This document shows positions 16,620 through 27,470 of a stretch of DNA of 44,361 bases, in pieces. The DNA is from Gammaproteobacteria bacterium (GTDB lineage: Bacteria > Pseudomonadota > Gammaproteobacteria > Eutrophobiales > Eutrophobiaceae), in the NCBI GenBank assembly GCA_021773215.1, contig JAJFKM010000022.1, forward strand, positions 1 to 44,361, written 5' to 3'. The translations under genes and the position numbers were made by a program. The notes beneath the pieces were generated by a model. That model made no database searches and had not been told where the DNA came from. It worked only from the letters and a program-made list of their open reading frames with translations. The stretch's first letter is position 1, and the number at the start of each line of letters is the position of its first letter.

Positions 16620-18959
16620 GTGAAAAAGTTCTTTATCTATTTCGGACTAGGCCTCGTTGTTGCGGGAATAGTCATCTCCATATATGTCTTGATCCCATCA
16701 CAATTTGAAGTCTTTGATCACAAACTCCGTGACATGCTCTTTCTCAACCGGGGCACCATTGAAACATCTGGGCAAGTCGCGATTATCGATATCGATGAAC
16801 GTTCACTAAAAGAAATAGGCCAATTCCCATGGAAACGGAGCGATGTGGCCAAGATGGTTCAAAATTTAGGTGATGCGGGAGTTAGTGCCATTGGCTTCGA
16901 TATAATGTTTCCGGAACCTGATAAATCATCCCCGCATCGTGTGATATCAGAGCTTGGTATCGCAGATATCGTGCCTAAGGATAAGCATATCAACTACGAT
17001 GAATTATTGGCTTCTACAGTTGCGAAAACACCAACCATTTTGGGATACACGTTTGATTTTGATGATAGAGAAATCCATAGGCACAATGAGGCTCCAAAAA
17101 TCCCGGCAAATTTTATCCAAATTAACAAAGGCGATCATGAATATCTTCCGGAAGCTGATGGCGTCATTACCAATATTCCAATAATCCAGAATGCCTCACG
17201 GACGAGTGGTTTTTTTAACGTCTGGCCTGATAGCGATGGTGTTATTCGCTCTGTCCCACTCGCAATTGCATATGATTCCAAGGTCTATCCATCTCTGGCT
17301 CTGGAGCTCGTTCGTATGGCTTTCCAAGAGGATCAAATGGAAGTCATATATGATGAATCCGGAGTGCGCTCAATTAGTATTGCCGGACGAGAAATACCCA
17401 CTGATACACTTGGTCGAATTTCAGTTAATTACAGAGGTCCTTCTTCTACTTTTAACTACATCCCTGCGGTTGATATCATCAAAGGAGACTTCAACACTGC
17501 TGATATCGCAGGCAAGATTGTGCTTGTTGGCACCTCAGCAGCGGGGCTCCTTGACTTAAGAATCATGCCTTTTGATTCTATTTATCCGGGAGTAGAAGTG
17601 CATGCGAATGTAATAGACAACATCATTGCAACAGATTTCATTCATATCCCCGCTGTAGCGCCGGCAATTAATGTATTCCTCATTCTTATTCTGGCAATTG
17701 TAGTTGTCATCGCTATTGGATACAGCAGCGCATTGGTTTTCCCGTTTATTATTGCTGGCATGGCATTTACACTACTTTATTTCTTTAACTACCTACTCTT
17801 TACCGAGGGGGTTATTCTAAGTATTTTCTATCCACTCTTCACTTTGATATTTGGTGCCTTGGCATCAATTATCACTGGCTATTTTTTTGAAACCAAACAA
17901 AAAAACCTCATCAGAGGCAAATTTGCTTCTAAGGTTTCACCACAAGTCATGGAAGACATCATTAAAAATGCCGCCAGTGGTGAAGATGCTTTTATCGCCA
18001 AGGAACATGAGATATCCGTTACCTTCTCTGATGTACGTAACTTCACTAATATTTCTGAAGCGGCAGGCGACGCGAATACCTTGATTGAGTTTTTAAATCA
18101 ATACATGGATGAAATGACTCAAATCATCACAAAGTCTGAAGGAACCGTCGATAAATTTATCGGTGATGCGATTATGTCGTACTGGAATGCCCCAGCGACT
18201 GTAAAAAATCATACAGAAAAGTCTGTTGACGCAACACTTGATCAAATACATGCTGTTGCACCTTTAAATGTAAAAGTTAAAAAAGATCAACGTTTCACTA
18301 ATATCTGCAAGATGGCAGAAGATATGGGTGTTGAACCCATAGAAATAGGCATTGGGATTAACGTAGGTGTCGCAACGATTGGCGAGATGGGGAGCAGTGG
18401 ACGTAGTGACTACACCGCGATTGGGGATCCTATCAATTTAGGTGCACGCCTAGAGGCACTTTGTAAATATTACAACTCCATGTGCAATATATCAGGACAA
18501 GTCAAAGATCGCATTCCGCAAGATAAATACCTCTTTAGATTTCTGGATCTCGTTACTGTTAAGGGACAGTCGATCCCTGTTGAGATATGGCAAATAGTCG
18601 ACTATTCCGATTTATCTAAGACCCAATGGGAGACGCCGCTCTATTTGGCGCGTTCAGTTTCATATGATGCAGATGCTCAAGGCAATACAGTTATCTCGAG
18701 TTCTGATAATGAGATAAGTGGTGCAGTGGAAAAACAACGATTATTGGATGAGCTGGAATACTACAATAGCGGCATCGAGGCTTATAAAGAAGCAAGGTTT
18801 GAAGATGCATTAAAAATCTTCAGGGATATCGAGGACAACTGGCCTGACAAGACCAATAAAAATATTTACAACATGTATATTGAACGATGTGAACACTATA
18901 TTGAAGAGCCTCCTGGTGATAACTTTAATGGTGTCTTCGTACATAAGACAAAGGGTTAG
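16620..18959 (+). CDS. CHASE2-domain class III adenylate cyclase
   Basis: 779 aa. N-terminal membrane segment (5-25), extracytoplasmic CHASE2 sensor domain (about 30-345: DHKLRDMLF, AIIDIDERSL, GFDIMFPEPD, GTSAAGLLDLR), three membrane segments (about 350-423), then a class III cyclase domain (about 465-640). Metal aspartates are Asp471 (FSDVRNFT) and Asp516 (GDAIM); Lys512 and Thr599 are the ATP-selective pair; Asn606 and Arg610 are the transition-state residues. All catalytic positions are present, so cAMP production is expected. The C-terminus (about 700-770) is helical with a TPR-like segment. The start is GTG with AGGAG 8 nt upstream. The CHASE2 ligand is unknown. Confidence 0.94.
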   Translation: MKKFFIYFGLGLVVAGIVISIYVLIPSQFEVFDHKLRDMLFLNRGTIETSGQVAIIDIDERSLKEIGQFPWKRSDVAKMVQNLGDAGVSAIGFDIMFPEPDKSSPHRVISELGIADIVPKDKHINYDELLASTVAKTPTILGYTFDFDDREIHRHNEAPKIPANFIQINKGDHEYLPEADGVITNIPIIQNASRTSGFFNVWPDSDGVIRSVPLAIAYDSKVYPSLALELVRMAFQEDQMEVIYDESGVRSISIAGREIPTDTLGRISVNYRGPSSTFNYIPAVDIIKGDFNTADIAGKIVLVGTSAAGLLDLRIMPFDSIYPGVEVHANVIDNIIATDFIHIPAVAPAINVFLILILAIVVVIAIGYSSALVFPFIIAGMAFTLLYFFNYLLFTEGVILSIFYPLFTLIFGALASIITGYFFETKQKNLIRGKFASKVSPQVMEDIIKNAASGEDAFIAKEHEISVTFSDVRNFTNISEAAGDANTLIEFLNQYMDEMTQIITKSEGTVDKFIGDAIMSYWNAPATVKNHTEKSVDATLDQIHAVAPLNVKVKKDQRFTNICKMAEDMGVEPIEIGIGINVGVATIGEMGSSGRSDYTAIGDPINLGARLEALCKYYNSMCNISGQVKDRIPQDKYLFRFLDLVTVKGQSIPVEIWQIVDYSDLSKTQWETPLYLARSVSYDADAQGNTVISSSDNEISGAVEKQRLLDELEYYNSGIEAYKEARFEDALKIFRDIEDNWPDKTNKNIYNMYIERCEHYIEEPPGDNFNGVFVHKTKG

Positions 18960-19042
18960 AGAAAAAGCTACTGAATAAAGCCTATAATTAAGGTCGAGAT
19001 TGTCTTCTATATAAAATGGATAACGGTATAACCTGTTTTAAT

Positions 19043-22000
19043 TTACTTAACTGCATCTATTTCAAGAGTAACGCTTACCAATTCTGTTTCAGAGGCAACA
19101 ACATTAAACTCACCTGTGAACTTAATCCGTTCGGCTAACGATATATCTATATTTTTTATATATTCTGTAATAGCATTAACTCTGTCTCTTGCTAATAATT
19201 CCAATAATGATTTATCAATCGTAGATGATGCCTTTGTAACTAATTGTGAGAATTGATTTTTGTAAAACGCTGTCAGCGCTGAAGGTTCATCTGCTTCCGA
19301 GTCAACAACCGCCTTTTCTTGCAACTTACTCAAAATTACTTTATCAACTCGCTGTGCAGCAAGTTCATCTATTGCCTCTCTTGTTTTTGGTTCTGAGTAA
19401 TTAAGAGTGGATGTTTCGTTTTCTGTAACTTTACTAATATCATCAAGCACAGCTTTTTTAGCTATGCCCATGCTGTCATGCTTAGCGTCATAAACGCCAC
19501 TGACGATTAATATTAATGCGGGACGCTCTAGTAATGCCTTACCTAGCGCCGTTAATTTTTCTGCTTCTGGCGGCATTATCTCAGACTGGCCAGGTTCAAA
19601 GTTTATGAACTTTAATTCCTCTCCATCAATATCAAACAATGAGCCAATAAATGTGAATGGCGCTGTTACAATACCACCTATCAAATTTCCTATAGCTTTT
19701 TGAACAATTGATTTAATTTCGAACTCGGGATTATCTAGATCACCTTTAATTGGTATTTTTATATCAATCTTGCCATCACCATCTTGCAGTAAACTGATCG
19801 CCATATCCAAAGGTAGATCCATGGCATCGGGGCTGCTCACCTTTTCACCTAGCACAAGACTTTCTAATATAATGTTATTACTGCCATTCAACTTATTGTT
19901 TGAAAGTTTGTAATCTAGCGTTAAAGACAAGCTTCCGGATTTTATATGACGACCAGCAAACTTAGCGGCGTATGGAGAGAGACTATTGGTGCTTATATTA
20001 CGAAACTGCATATTGACTTCACTCTGTTTACGAAAATCAAATGGTTGTAGTTCGCCCGTTATAGCAATCGATCCAAACTCATTCACTCTGCCGTTCAAGT
20101 TTAATGATGTGTAACGATCTTGCGCTGAATTTACTCCTGTAGCCAATCCATGCAATTCATCGATCGCAACTGAAAACTTTGGTGTCATGCTTAAATCTGA
20201 AAAATCCATATTGCCTTGCTCTAGTTCAATACTCTTCAGAGAAATAGAAGTTGTTGCATTGGCATTTACGTCCTCACTATCGGTGTTATCACTTATATTT
20301 TCTTTATTGCCAAACGCACTCACCAGATTCAAATTCTGTTGCTCATCAATATGCACATTGATGTACGGCTCGCTTAATTTTATTTTATCAACGCGAATAT
20401 CTAATGGTGAAGTCGTTACTCCAAAATCGGCAACACTTAATTTATTAAAGGCAATCAATCGTGAATCACTACGCAGATCATTTAGCAAGAAGTTATCTAG
20501 CTCGGCTTCTGCTTGATCTATCAACAGACCAGATTCCGAGTCGCTATTACTTATATTCGCTTTAAATGTTAATTCACCCGATTTTACTGAAAGGTTCGAG
20601 TCATGTTCTATATAAGGACTAAAGTGTGCTAACGCTAGATTACTAAGCACTATGTTTAGATTAACTTTTGCCGTGCCAGGCTCTACCCAACCTGTTAAAT
20701 TTAACTGTCCTTGCTCATTAATTTCGACATTCATTTTAAGTTCACTGCGAGACTTTTCAACATTACTTAAATTCAACATCTCTAAACCGATGTTGCTCAA
20801 TTTATGCTGCAGCTCGAGCGCATTTGAATTATCAGATATCTGTATATCAACACCCTTAGCATTTAACTTACCCAAGTTAAATTGGCTCGTGCTTTGTTCT
20901 TCTATCTCAGTTATAACTTCAGTTGGCTCGTCGCTGGAAAATAATTGCTGAACATTTAAAACACCCTCATTATCAATAATCAAACCAAGCTTCGCATCAA
21001 GCAGGTCAAGTGATCCCATGTTCAGTTTATGCTGAGAAAAATCGAATTCACTGCCCGTGAGTTTTAGTTCGTTTAATGTGAGTACGGTTTCTTGCGCACT
21101 TATATTAGCCGTGTTAATTAGTCCTAAGGAAGTATTCGTGATATGTAATTCAGCTAGATTTAGCTTTAGGTCAGTCGACGCCTCCTGTTGAGTGGGTTCA
21201 TGCTCAACTGCAGAATTTGTTTCAATATTGATTTCAGGAGGAATAAACTTACCTGTTGAATCTGTATCCAAGGCGATGTTGTTAGTAATTAACTCAAGCT
21301 TATCTATATCAAGTAGTTTGATTTTATTATCATAGCTGAGCTTATTCAGTTTAAATTCACCCAGATGATAAAGTGGTGCTAAATCCTGTTTCAATAAAAG
21401 ATCTAAATCATTTAATGCTAGCGTTGCTAAATTCAATGCTGCAGCGTCAACATCATAGTTAATATCAGACACAGACAGTTTTGCAACATCGAGCAAGGTT
21501 TGCTCTTTTGCCAGCAGATGAATACTATTTAGGTTGACAGCAGCTAGACTTAAGGTTGCTGCTTCAATGTTATAAGCAATTGTCGAAAAGGATAAATTTT
21601 TAACATTAAGCAAGATTTGCTCTTCGGCTTGTACGTTTATGTCACTAAGTGAAAGCTGATCTGCATCAACAGACAAACGATCATTTGCATAGCTAAGATT
21701 ATTTAATTCTAGTTTTTTTAACGACGCCGATACTAGTCTTTCCGTTTCTGTAATTGAAATATCCTGAATTTTTATATCTGTTTTATCTACGTTAAACGAC
21801 ACTTCGCCTTTATCATTTGACAACACCTGATAATCACCTTGGAGAGCGGCATTAAAATCAAGAAATTCAACAGTCGATAGTTCACTAACCCAACCATTCA
21901 CACTTTCTGCAGACAAACCATTAACTTGAAATTTTCCTACAGACATCAACGGAAATAATGTCAGTGTGCCGTTGATATTTATCTTGGTGTGCTTATCCAG

Positions 22001-22600
22001 ATCAAGACTTACCTGATAATCACCTTCATCTTCCTGAATTGTACTGATACTTGAAAAACTAAGATTAATGTCTTTTACTAAAGATTCAATAGGTAATTCT
22101 TGCGAATTATCAACCACCAAAACACTACCCTGCATGATATGTGTTGATTCAAAAATAAAATTTAATGACGACGCCTCAGCATTACTGTTTTCATCATTAG
22201 GAAATGACTTGATAAGCCGATCGAAATTTAAACTGCCTGTTTTATCTTTAATTAACTCAATGTGTGGTTCATTCAATCGTATGGTGGGTATATTTATCGT
22301 CTTATCTAGCAGCTGATTTAGATTTAGGTCAACATCAACAAATAACTCAGACAAACTTGCAATGGCTGTCTGGTTTTTTTCATTCAGGGCAATACTCCTT
22401 ACCGCAATTGTAAGGGTAAACGGATTGAATTGAATTTTTTCAATGAGCAATTCACGCTGTAATTCTTCTGCCACATAGTCGGGTAGGGCTTTTGTTGCGT
22501 ACCAAGGTAATACCAAAAATCCTACCAGAGCGTATAGCGCAACAATCGAAAGCAGTATGGTTATGCCTACTGATATTTTCTTGTTTATTTGAAGCGCCAA
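19043..22600 (-). CDS. Very large DUF748/AsmA-like envelope protein
   Basis: 1185 aa. One N-terminal membrane anchor (about 10-32) is followed by a long beta-rich periplasmic region. Typical DUF748 sequences include PFTLTIAVRSIAL, GRVNEFGSIAITGELQPFDF and SGSLSLTLDYKLSNNKLNGSN, with PLDMAISLLQDGDGKIDIKIPIKGDLDNPEF near residue 930. The C-terminal 180 residues (FEPGQSEIMPPEAEKL onward) resemble an OmpA-type periodic region. Two near-identical 39-residue repeats lie in the middle (21401-21630). DUF748 proteins belong with AsmA and other bridge-like envelope proteins; lipid transport is the family hypothesis. The start is TTG; no in-frame ATG precedes the anchor. Confidence 0.85.
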   Translation of the reverse strand: MALQINKKISVGITILLSIVALYALVGFLVLPWYATKALPDYVAEELQRELLIEKIQFNPFTLTIAVRSIALNEKNQTAIASLSELFVDVDLNLNQLLDKTINIPTIRLNEPHIELIKDKTGSLNFDRLIKSFPNDENSNAEASSLNFIFESTHIMQGSVLVVDNSQELPIESLVKDINLSFSSISTIQEDEGDYQVSLDLDKHTKININGTLTLFPLMSVGKFQVNGLSAESVNGWVSELSTVEFLDFNAALQGDYQVLSNDKGEVSFNVDKTDIKIQDISITETERLVSASLKKLELNNLSYANDRLSVDADQLSLSDINVQAEEQILLNVKNLSFSTIAYNIEAATLSLAAVNLNSIHLLAKEQTLLDVAKLSVSDINYDVDAAALNLATLALNDLDLLLKQDLAPLYHLGEFKLNKLSYDNKIKLLDIDKLELITNNIALDTDSTGKFIPPEINIETNSAVEHEPTQQEASTDLKLNLAELHITNTSLGLINTANISAQETVLTLNELKLTGSEFDFSQHKLNMGSLDLLDAKLGLIIDNEGVLNVQQLFSSDEPTEVITEIEEQSTSQFNLGKLNAKGVDIQISDNSNALELQHKLSNIGLEMLNLSNVEKSRSELKMNVEINEQGQLNLTGWVEPGTAKVNLNIVLSNLALAHFSPYIEHDSNLSVKSGELTFKANISNSDSESGLLIDQAEAELDNFLLNDLRSDSRLIAFNKLSVADFGVTTSPLDIRVDKIKLSEPYINVHIDEQQNLNLVSAFGNKENISDNTDSEDVNANATTSISLKSIELEQGNMDFSDLSMTPKFSVAIDELHGLATGVNSAQDRYTSLNLNGRVNEFGSIAITGELQPFDFRKQSEVNMQFRNISTNSLSPYAAKFAGRHIKSGSLSLTLDYKLSNNKLNGSNNIILESLVLGEKVSSPDAMDLPLDMAISLLQDGDGKIDIKIPIKGDLDNPEFEIKSIVQKAIGNLIGGIVTAPFTFIGSLFDIDGEELKFINFEPGQSEIMPPEAEKLTALGKALLERPALILIVSGVYDAKHDSMGIAKKAVLDDISKVTENETSTLNYSEPKTREAIDELAAQRVDKVILSKLQEKAVVDSEADEPSALTAFYKNQFSQLVTKASSTIDKSLLELLARDRVNAITEYIKNIDISLAERIKFTGEFNVVASETELVSVTLEIDAVK

Positions 22601-22630
22601 TTTATATCAACAACTGTAATTAGAAGTGAA

Positions 22631-22706
<76 letters not shown>

Positions 22707-22772
22707 ATTAATGCGATGAACAAAAAAGACGCGTATTAAACCGGTCTGGGAAGGTTTCGTCAAGTTATGCCG

Positions 22773-23045
22773 TTATTCTTCTGGCGCATTGAATTCTTTC
22801 GGTACTTCTGAGCCGCCACCAAAGAAGTATTTCTCCATCTCTTCTTCAAGGAATTTTCGTGCTTTAGGCTCTATTGGCGTCAATCTGTTCTCATTAATCA
22901 AAATAGTCTGATGTCCCAACCACATCTTCCAAGCCTCTTTTGAAACCTGCTCATAGATGCGTTTTCCCAAGTCTCCAGGGTACGGCAAGGTAGCCAGACC
23001 CTCAGCTTCTTTATTTAGCTTGATACAATTTACACTACGACTCAT
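22773..23045 (-). CDS. yggX: Probable Fe(2+)-trafficking protein YggX
   Basis: 90-aa small cytoplasmic protein ([48 protein letters not shown]), matching the YggX family end to end. The conserved Cys7 is present. Family members protect Fe-S enzymes from oxidation. The start lies 11 bp inside the 3' end of mutY, indicating coupling with that Fe-S glycosylase, as in many gammaproteobacteria. Confidence 0.96.
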   Translation of the reverse strand: MSRSVNCIKLNKEAEGLATLPYPGDLGKRIYEQVSKEAWKMWLGHQTILINENRLTPIEPKARKFLEEEMEKYFFGGGSEVPKEFNAPEE

Positions 23046-24111
23046 CTAAAACTACCCTCTTACTGTTGTTAAGATCTTTAAGTATGGACACTACTGGTGC
23101 AGGGAAACCTAATTGCTGCTCAGCATCTAGGTTTAGCCAAGTTGATAGTTTTGCATCATTTATCCTATTTGTCTGTCCTTTTAACTTGATATGAATCGGT
23201 TTTATCGACAGGTGAAAATGGCTAAACGTATGTTTAAAACTTTTAAATTCAATTTTATCTTTTATCTTATACCCGTATTTTTCTAAAAGTGAACTCTCGA
23301 TAGATTTATCTGTTGAGAATTCCGGAAAACACCATAGGCTACCCCAGATTCCGGCCGGCGGTCGTTGCTCTAGCAAAATCTCACCACTATCATTTTCAAT
23401 GATTGCGAAGATTGTCTCACGCTTCGGTAGGGTAGATTTTGGTTTAGATTCGGGGAAATCGTGTTGTCTGGCTGATTTTAAGGCAAAACAATCATCGCTT
23501 AGTGGGCAATGCAAGCAGTCTGGATTACGTCTAATGCAAAGTGTGGCACCCATATCCATAATAGCCTGTGTATAGCTACTTATAAGTTTGTCAGGAGTAT
23601 GTTGTTCAGCATAAGACCAAAGTGTAGCTTCAACCTCTTTTTTACCCGGCCAACCTTCAACACCATGATAACGACTCAAGACTCGTTTCACATTACCATC
23701 GAGAATGGGATGTCGTAGTTCACTTGCTAAAGACAGTATTGCGCCAGCAGTAGAACGCCCTATGCCGGGCAGCTTTATTAAACCATCAAGATTTGAAGGC
23801 AATCGCCCCGCATATTGCTCGACAATAATATTTGCAGCCTTATGCAAGTTTCTGGCGCGTGCGTAGTAACCGAGACCTGTCCAATGGTGCAATACATCAT
23901 CTTGCTTGGCATTGGCCAAAGTCACTACATCTGGAAAACTATCAATAAACCGATTGAAATATGGAATCACCGTCACAACTTGCGTCTGCTGCAACATGAT
24001 TTCAGATATCCAAACACGATAAGGCGTGCGTTCAAACTGCCAAGGCAAATCATGCCGACCATGTTGACTGAACCAGGCTAATAGCCGATCTGAAAATTGA
24101 TCGTCGGACAT
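23035..24111 (-). CDS. mutY: A/G-specific adenine glycosylase MutY
   Basis: 358 aa. Removes A mispaired with 8-oxoG. The catalytic Glu is in [10 protein letters not shown]; the helix-hairpin-helix is [12 protein letters not shown], followed by the catalytic Asp in [12 protein letters not shown]. Four cysteines in the C-x6-C-x2-C-x5-C spacing ([17 protein letters not shown]) bind the 4Fe-4S cluster. The C-terminal 130 residues form the NUDIX-like 8-oxoG reader domain ([20 protein letters not shown]). It starts 11 bp after the asmA stop on the same strand. Confidence 0.97.
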   Translation of the reverse strand: MSDDQFSDRLLAWFSQHGRHDLPWQFERTPYRVWISEIMLQQTQVVTVIPYFNRFIDSFPDVVTLANAKQDDVLHHWTGLGYYARARNLHKAANIIVEQYAGRLPSNLDGLIKLPGIGRSTAGAILSLASELRHPILDGNVKRVLSRYHGVEGWPGKKEVEATLWSYAEQHTPDKLISSYTQAIMDMGATLCIRRNPDCLHCPLSDDCFALKSARQHDFPESKPKSTLPKRETIFAIIENDSGEILLEQRPPAGIWGSLWCFPEFSTDKSIESSLLEKYGYKIKDKIEFKSFKHTFSHFHLSIKPIHIKLKGQTNRINDAKLSTWLNLDAEQQLGFPAPVVSILKDLNNSKRVVLDES

Positions 24112-24122
24112 GATCTTTTTAA

Positions 24123-27100
24123 CTAAAACAATTTATCAAATAATTTTTTAGCGCCTTCATTAATTAATTCGTCTACTGGATCTACTGGCTGCGGTTCTTC
24201 CTTCGGAGCAGGCTCTACTATTTGCTGTTCTGTTGGAGCTGGTGTAGGAGCTGCTTGCTGTGGCGCAGGCGCTGCTTCTTTCTTAAGCCCAGGAAGTTTA
24301 ATGCCCAGTTTGTCTAGTTTGTCACCAATGGCTTCTTGTACTTTATCTTGCACGGCGCCTTTCAAAACAGCCTTAGCAATATCACCCACATCAGGTATAC
24401 ATTTTTTATCAGCAACCTTTCCACTACATTTTATTGCTAGGCCATAACCACCAAGATTATATCGCTGATCTCCAGATGTAGCGCTGGTAGCGTCGACTTC
24501 AGCTTTCAAATTGTACTTCCATGTCTCATCGTTAAGATTAATCAACATTCCTTTACCTGTAACATTAAAACCTGGCGCAGCCATTAATAGATCATCGTTA
24601 TCAACAATGCCATTTTTTATATCCAATGTTGCAGTTAGCGCATTGAAGATAGTGTCACCTTTGGTATTGAATGAACTAAAACGTTTAGACTCAATCATCA
24701 CTTCAAGTTGTCGTAGCGTCTTAGCAATATCCACTCCTTTTAAAACACCATCATTAAATGCTATATCGCCATTTCCCGATAATCTGCTCTTCAAAACATT
24801 TGTATCAGCACCCAATGAATTTAATGCCAGTTTAATATTCGCCTCACCTATCAGATCTGCTTTACCTGTCACATCGGTTAATAGCGGTTCAGTCTGCACA
24901 CCTGTAAGACTGGTGTTAATGGTTAACTTTGGTTCTTTTCCTTTTGCATCAAGGTAAATATCACCCGCATAAGCGCCTTCATAAAGTTTGGCAGCAATCG
25001 GATTTAATTTAATATCACCTTGATCAGCACGAATACTTAATTCCATGTCTGTGAGTTTTGCATTTGATATAACAAACTCACCCATAACAAAGTCACCTTT
25101 AATCTTAATCGCGCGCAAGGTTTCGACTGGAATTTTTGTCGCAACACCAGCGGCAACTGTCTCGGGCGTCGCTGCTTTAGTTTTTTTCTTGTCGGTCGTT
25201 GGCGGCAGATAACGATCGGCATTTAATTTATCGACACCTAGACCAAACTCAATATCTAAAGGCGACATGCTCTTAAGATTGATATCGCCTTGTAAGCGCG
25301 TTTCATCTAACTCTGCCTTCAACCCTTTTAGGTTAATACTACCGCCAGTACCACTAAATGAAGCTGACAGCGCAACACGTTTTAATACTTTTGGATCTGC
25401 TGTTACTGGCACTTCCTGATTTAAGGTCTTCATTAACTGACGTAAATCAAAAGGCGCTAGATTGATGTCACCCGACAAGGAAGGTTCTGTTTTAAAATGT
25501 GTCGCCTTGATTGCACCTTTCATATCAAGACCAAGACCAGAAACGCTTAAACCGCTTAGTTCAAATATTTCCTTTTCAAGATTAATGCTTGAATCAGCTT
25601 TAACCGATAACTTTACCGGCGAATTGGGTATTTTCTTTCCTGAGAAGACAACGTCTAGTGAAAGCGGCTTCAAACTTAAATTTGTAGTATTACCATTTAT
25701 GCCCGTGTTTAAATCTATTGTTTGTAGTACCTCGGCGAGATCAGCCTGTCCAATCGCTCTTAATAAGGGCTTAGGTGTCTTACTGGATACAGAAAACTTG
25801 CCACTCATATTGCCGCTGCTTTTTTGTATATTATCGCCTTTTAAATTTCCGCTAATCGTAAAGCCAAGCGCATTCGCTGCGAGTGAAGGTAAATCTACCT
25901 TGCCTGATTTCATGTCGGCGTTAAAACGTGTATCGATATTAAATTTCTTATCTTTTATCTTTCCCAGATCGTTTGCGAGTGCAGGCAAACCACTGTCTTT
26001 TGGCTGAAAGGCGCTTGCGATTTGTATTAACAAAGGTAGATCAGGGCCATTTGCTTTTAAATCACCACTGATAGATGGCGTGTCACTATTGACCTGCTTG
26101 GCATTCAGTCTCGCTGTCGTCGTCAGGCCTAATGCCTTAATCGATAAACTCGGAATATCTACAGCACCGGTTTTTAAATCTGCATCGAAATCGGCGGTTA
26201 TATCAAATGCCTTTGGTGCAGCACTAAGTTGCTTGGACAGTGTTTTTAAATCCTGCGTACCATCGCCTGTAAACTGTACTGCAATTTTAATCAGTGTAGG
26301 TAAGTCCGGCCCGCTTGCCTTTAGCTTACCTTTCGCAGCAGGTGTGTCTGACTTCACATTGCGTGCCGTTACTTCAGCCGTAATCTTATTACCCAGTACA
26401 GCAAGATCCAGCTTTGAGATATCAATATCATTTCTGTCCATATCGGCATTGAATGTCGTACTCAAATTAAATGTCTTATTCGACATTTTTGACAACTGGC
26501 TGGCAAGTGGTTCAATCTCAAGTATCTTGAACAACTGCGGCAGGTCTTTTCCTGCAATATCTACATTTCCGTTGACTTGTGGTTTACCCGAAAGGATCTG
26601 CACTGCATCAATCTGACCTTTAATTTCAGTATCGAATGCACTGAAAATAAGATCTTTAATCTGTGCAGTTTCTTTATTCACATCCACATTAATCTCAGAG
26701 CTCAATTTTATGACTGCCGCACCACCAGGTATTTCTTTCCCTTTAACCTTAGCTTCCAATAACATTGGTTTTAAGGTCAAGACATCGCCACCATTTGCAT
26801 AAGCAACGGTGCCTTTAAATTGAATCGCTGATGACAACGCTGGTTTTGAGGCTGAGGCATTTAATGATGCTGTAATATCAATAGGCTCACCCAGCTTTAA
26901 TTCTCCGGTGGCTATATTTGCATCGGATATTTTGTATTCCACTTTTTGCTGCATATCGTTCCAATGAATATTGGCGTCCTTTATATCAATGCCGCCTAGT
27001 ACCAGTGCAGCTAATGGCATGCCCTCATCACTACTGGCAGGTTCTTCTGCTTTAGGTTTGACCATGTCGTCCCAATTGGTCACACCTTCTGCATTTTTAG

Positions 27101-27455
27101 CCAAATTGATAGTTGCGCCATGCAGTACCAGCGTATCCATCTCTAATTCTTTGCGTAGTAGTGGCATCAGTTTTGCGCGGATCTTGATAGTTTTTGTTTG
27201 TAGAAAAGGCGCTTCACCAAAGCCTTTGGCATTACTCAAACTGACACCTTCGACATCAAGCCCTAACCAAGGATAAAATGTCAGGCCGATATTACCGTCA
27301 ATACGTAAATCGCGACCCGTTTCGTCCTTTACCTTGCTCGCGATCGTGTCTTTATAATCATTTGGATCGATGTAGGCCAATGTAATGGCAACGGCACCTA
27401 TAGCAATAATGCCTAAAACACCAAGGCCAAGAATCAGTTTAATCAAAAATTTCAT
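24123..27455 (-). CDS. asmA: AsmA-family envelope protein
   Basis: 1110 aa with an N-terminal membrane helix (4-27) and the AsmA N-terminal signature (YIDPNDYKDTIASKVKDETG, then LRIDGNIGLTFYPWLGLDV). The body contains three to four repeats of about 85-90 residues, each opening with a GPDLP-type motif (25690-26590). The AsmA C-terminal domain follows (LSGNGDIAFNDGVLKGVDIA, FNALTATLDIKNGIVDNDDL). A proline/alanine/glutamine-rich tail ends the protein. It is anchored in the inner membrane with a long periplasmic body. AsmA-like proteins are implicated in phospholipid traffic to the outer membrane. It is larger than E. coli AsmA (about 617 aa) because of the repeats. Confidence 0.9.
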   Translation of the reverse strand: MKFLIKLILGLGVLGIIAIGAVAITLAYIDPNDYKDTIASKVKDETGRDLRIDGNIGLTFYPWLGLDVEGVSLSNAKGFGEAPFLQTKTIKIRAKLMPLLRKELEMDTLVLHGATINLAKNAEGVTNWDDMVKPKAEEPASSDEGMPLAALVLGGIDIKDANIHWNDMQQKVEYKISDANIATGELKLGEPIDITASLNASASKPALSSAIQFKGTVAYANGGDVLTLKPMLLEAKVKGKEIPGGAAVIKLSSEINVDVNKETAQIKDLIFSAFDTEIKGQIDAVQILSGKPQVNGNVDIAGKDLPQLFKILEIEPLASQLSKMSNKTFNLSTTFNADMDRNDIDISKLDLAVLGNKITAEVTARNVKSDTPAAKGKLKASGPDLPTLIKIAVQFTGDGTQDLKTLSKQLSAAPKAFDITADFDADLKTGAVDIPSLSIKALGLTTTARLNAKQVNSDTPSISGDLKANGPDLPLLIQIASAFQPKDSGLPALANDLGKIKDKKFNIDTRFNADMKSGKVDLPSLAANALGFTISGNLKGDNIQKSSGNMSGKFSVSSKTPKPLLRAIGQADLAEVLQTIDLNTGINGNTTNLSLKPLSLDVVFSGKKIPNSPVKLSVKADSSINLEKEIFELSGLSVSGLGLDMKGAIKATHFKTEPSLSGDINLAPFDLRQLMKTLNQEVPVTADPKVLKRVALSASFSGTGGSINLKGLKAELDETRLQGDINLKSMSPLDIEFGLGVDKLNADRYLPPTTDKKKTKAATPETVAAGVATKIPVETLRAIKIKGDFVMGEFVISNAKLTDMELSIRADQGDIKLNPIAAKLYEGAYAGDIYLDAKGKEPKLTINTSLTGVQTEPLLTDVTGKADLIGEANIKLALNSLGADTNVLKSRLSGNGDIAFNDGVLKGVDIAKTLRQLEVMIESKRFSSFNTKGDTIFNALTATLDIKNGIVDNDDLLMAAPGFNVTGKGMLINLNDETWKYNLKAEVDATSATSGDQRYNLGGYGLAIKCSGKVADKKCIPDVGDIAKAVLKGAVQDKVQEAIGDKLDKLGIKLPGLKKEAAPAPQQAAPTPAPTEQQIVEPAPKEEPQPVDPVDELINEGAKKLFDKLF

Positions 27456-27470
27456 TTCACTTTACCTGTG

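Noticed and set aside
20187-20951. Plus-strand open frames opposite the DUF748 gene
   Set aside because: Antisense shadows of a continuous 1185-codon gene, with no start signals or recognisable protein.
25462-26616. Long plus-strand open frames (181 and 178 codons) opposite asmA
   Set aside because: They lie wholly antisense to a well-supported AsmA gene whose repeats and motifs explain the sequence; their translations show no domain and have shadow-like composition.
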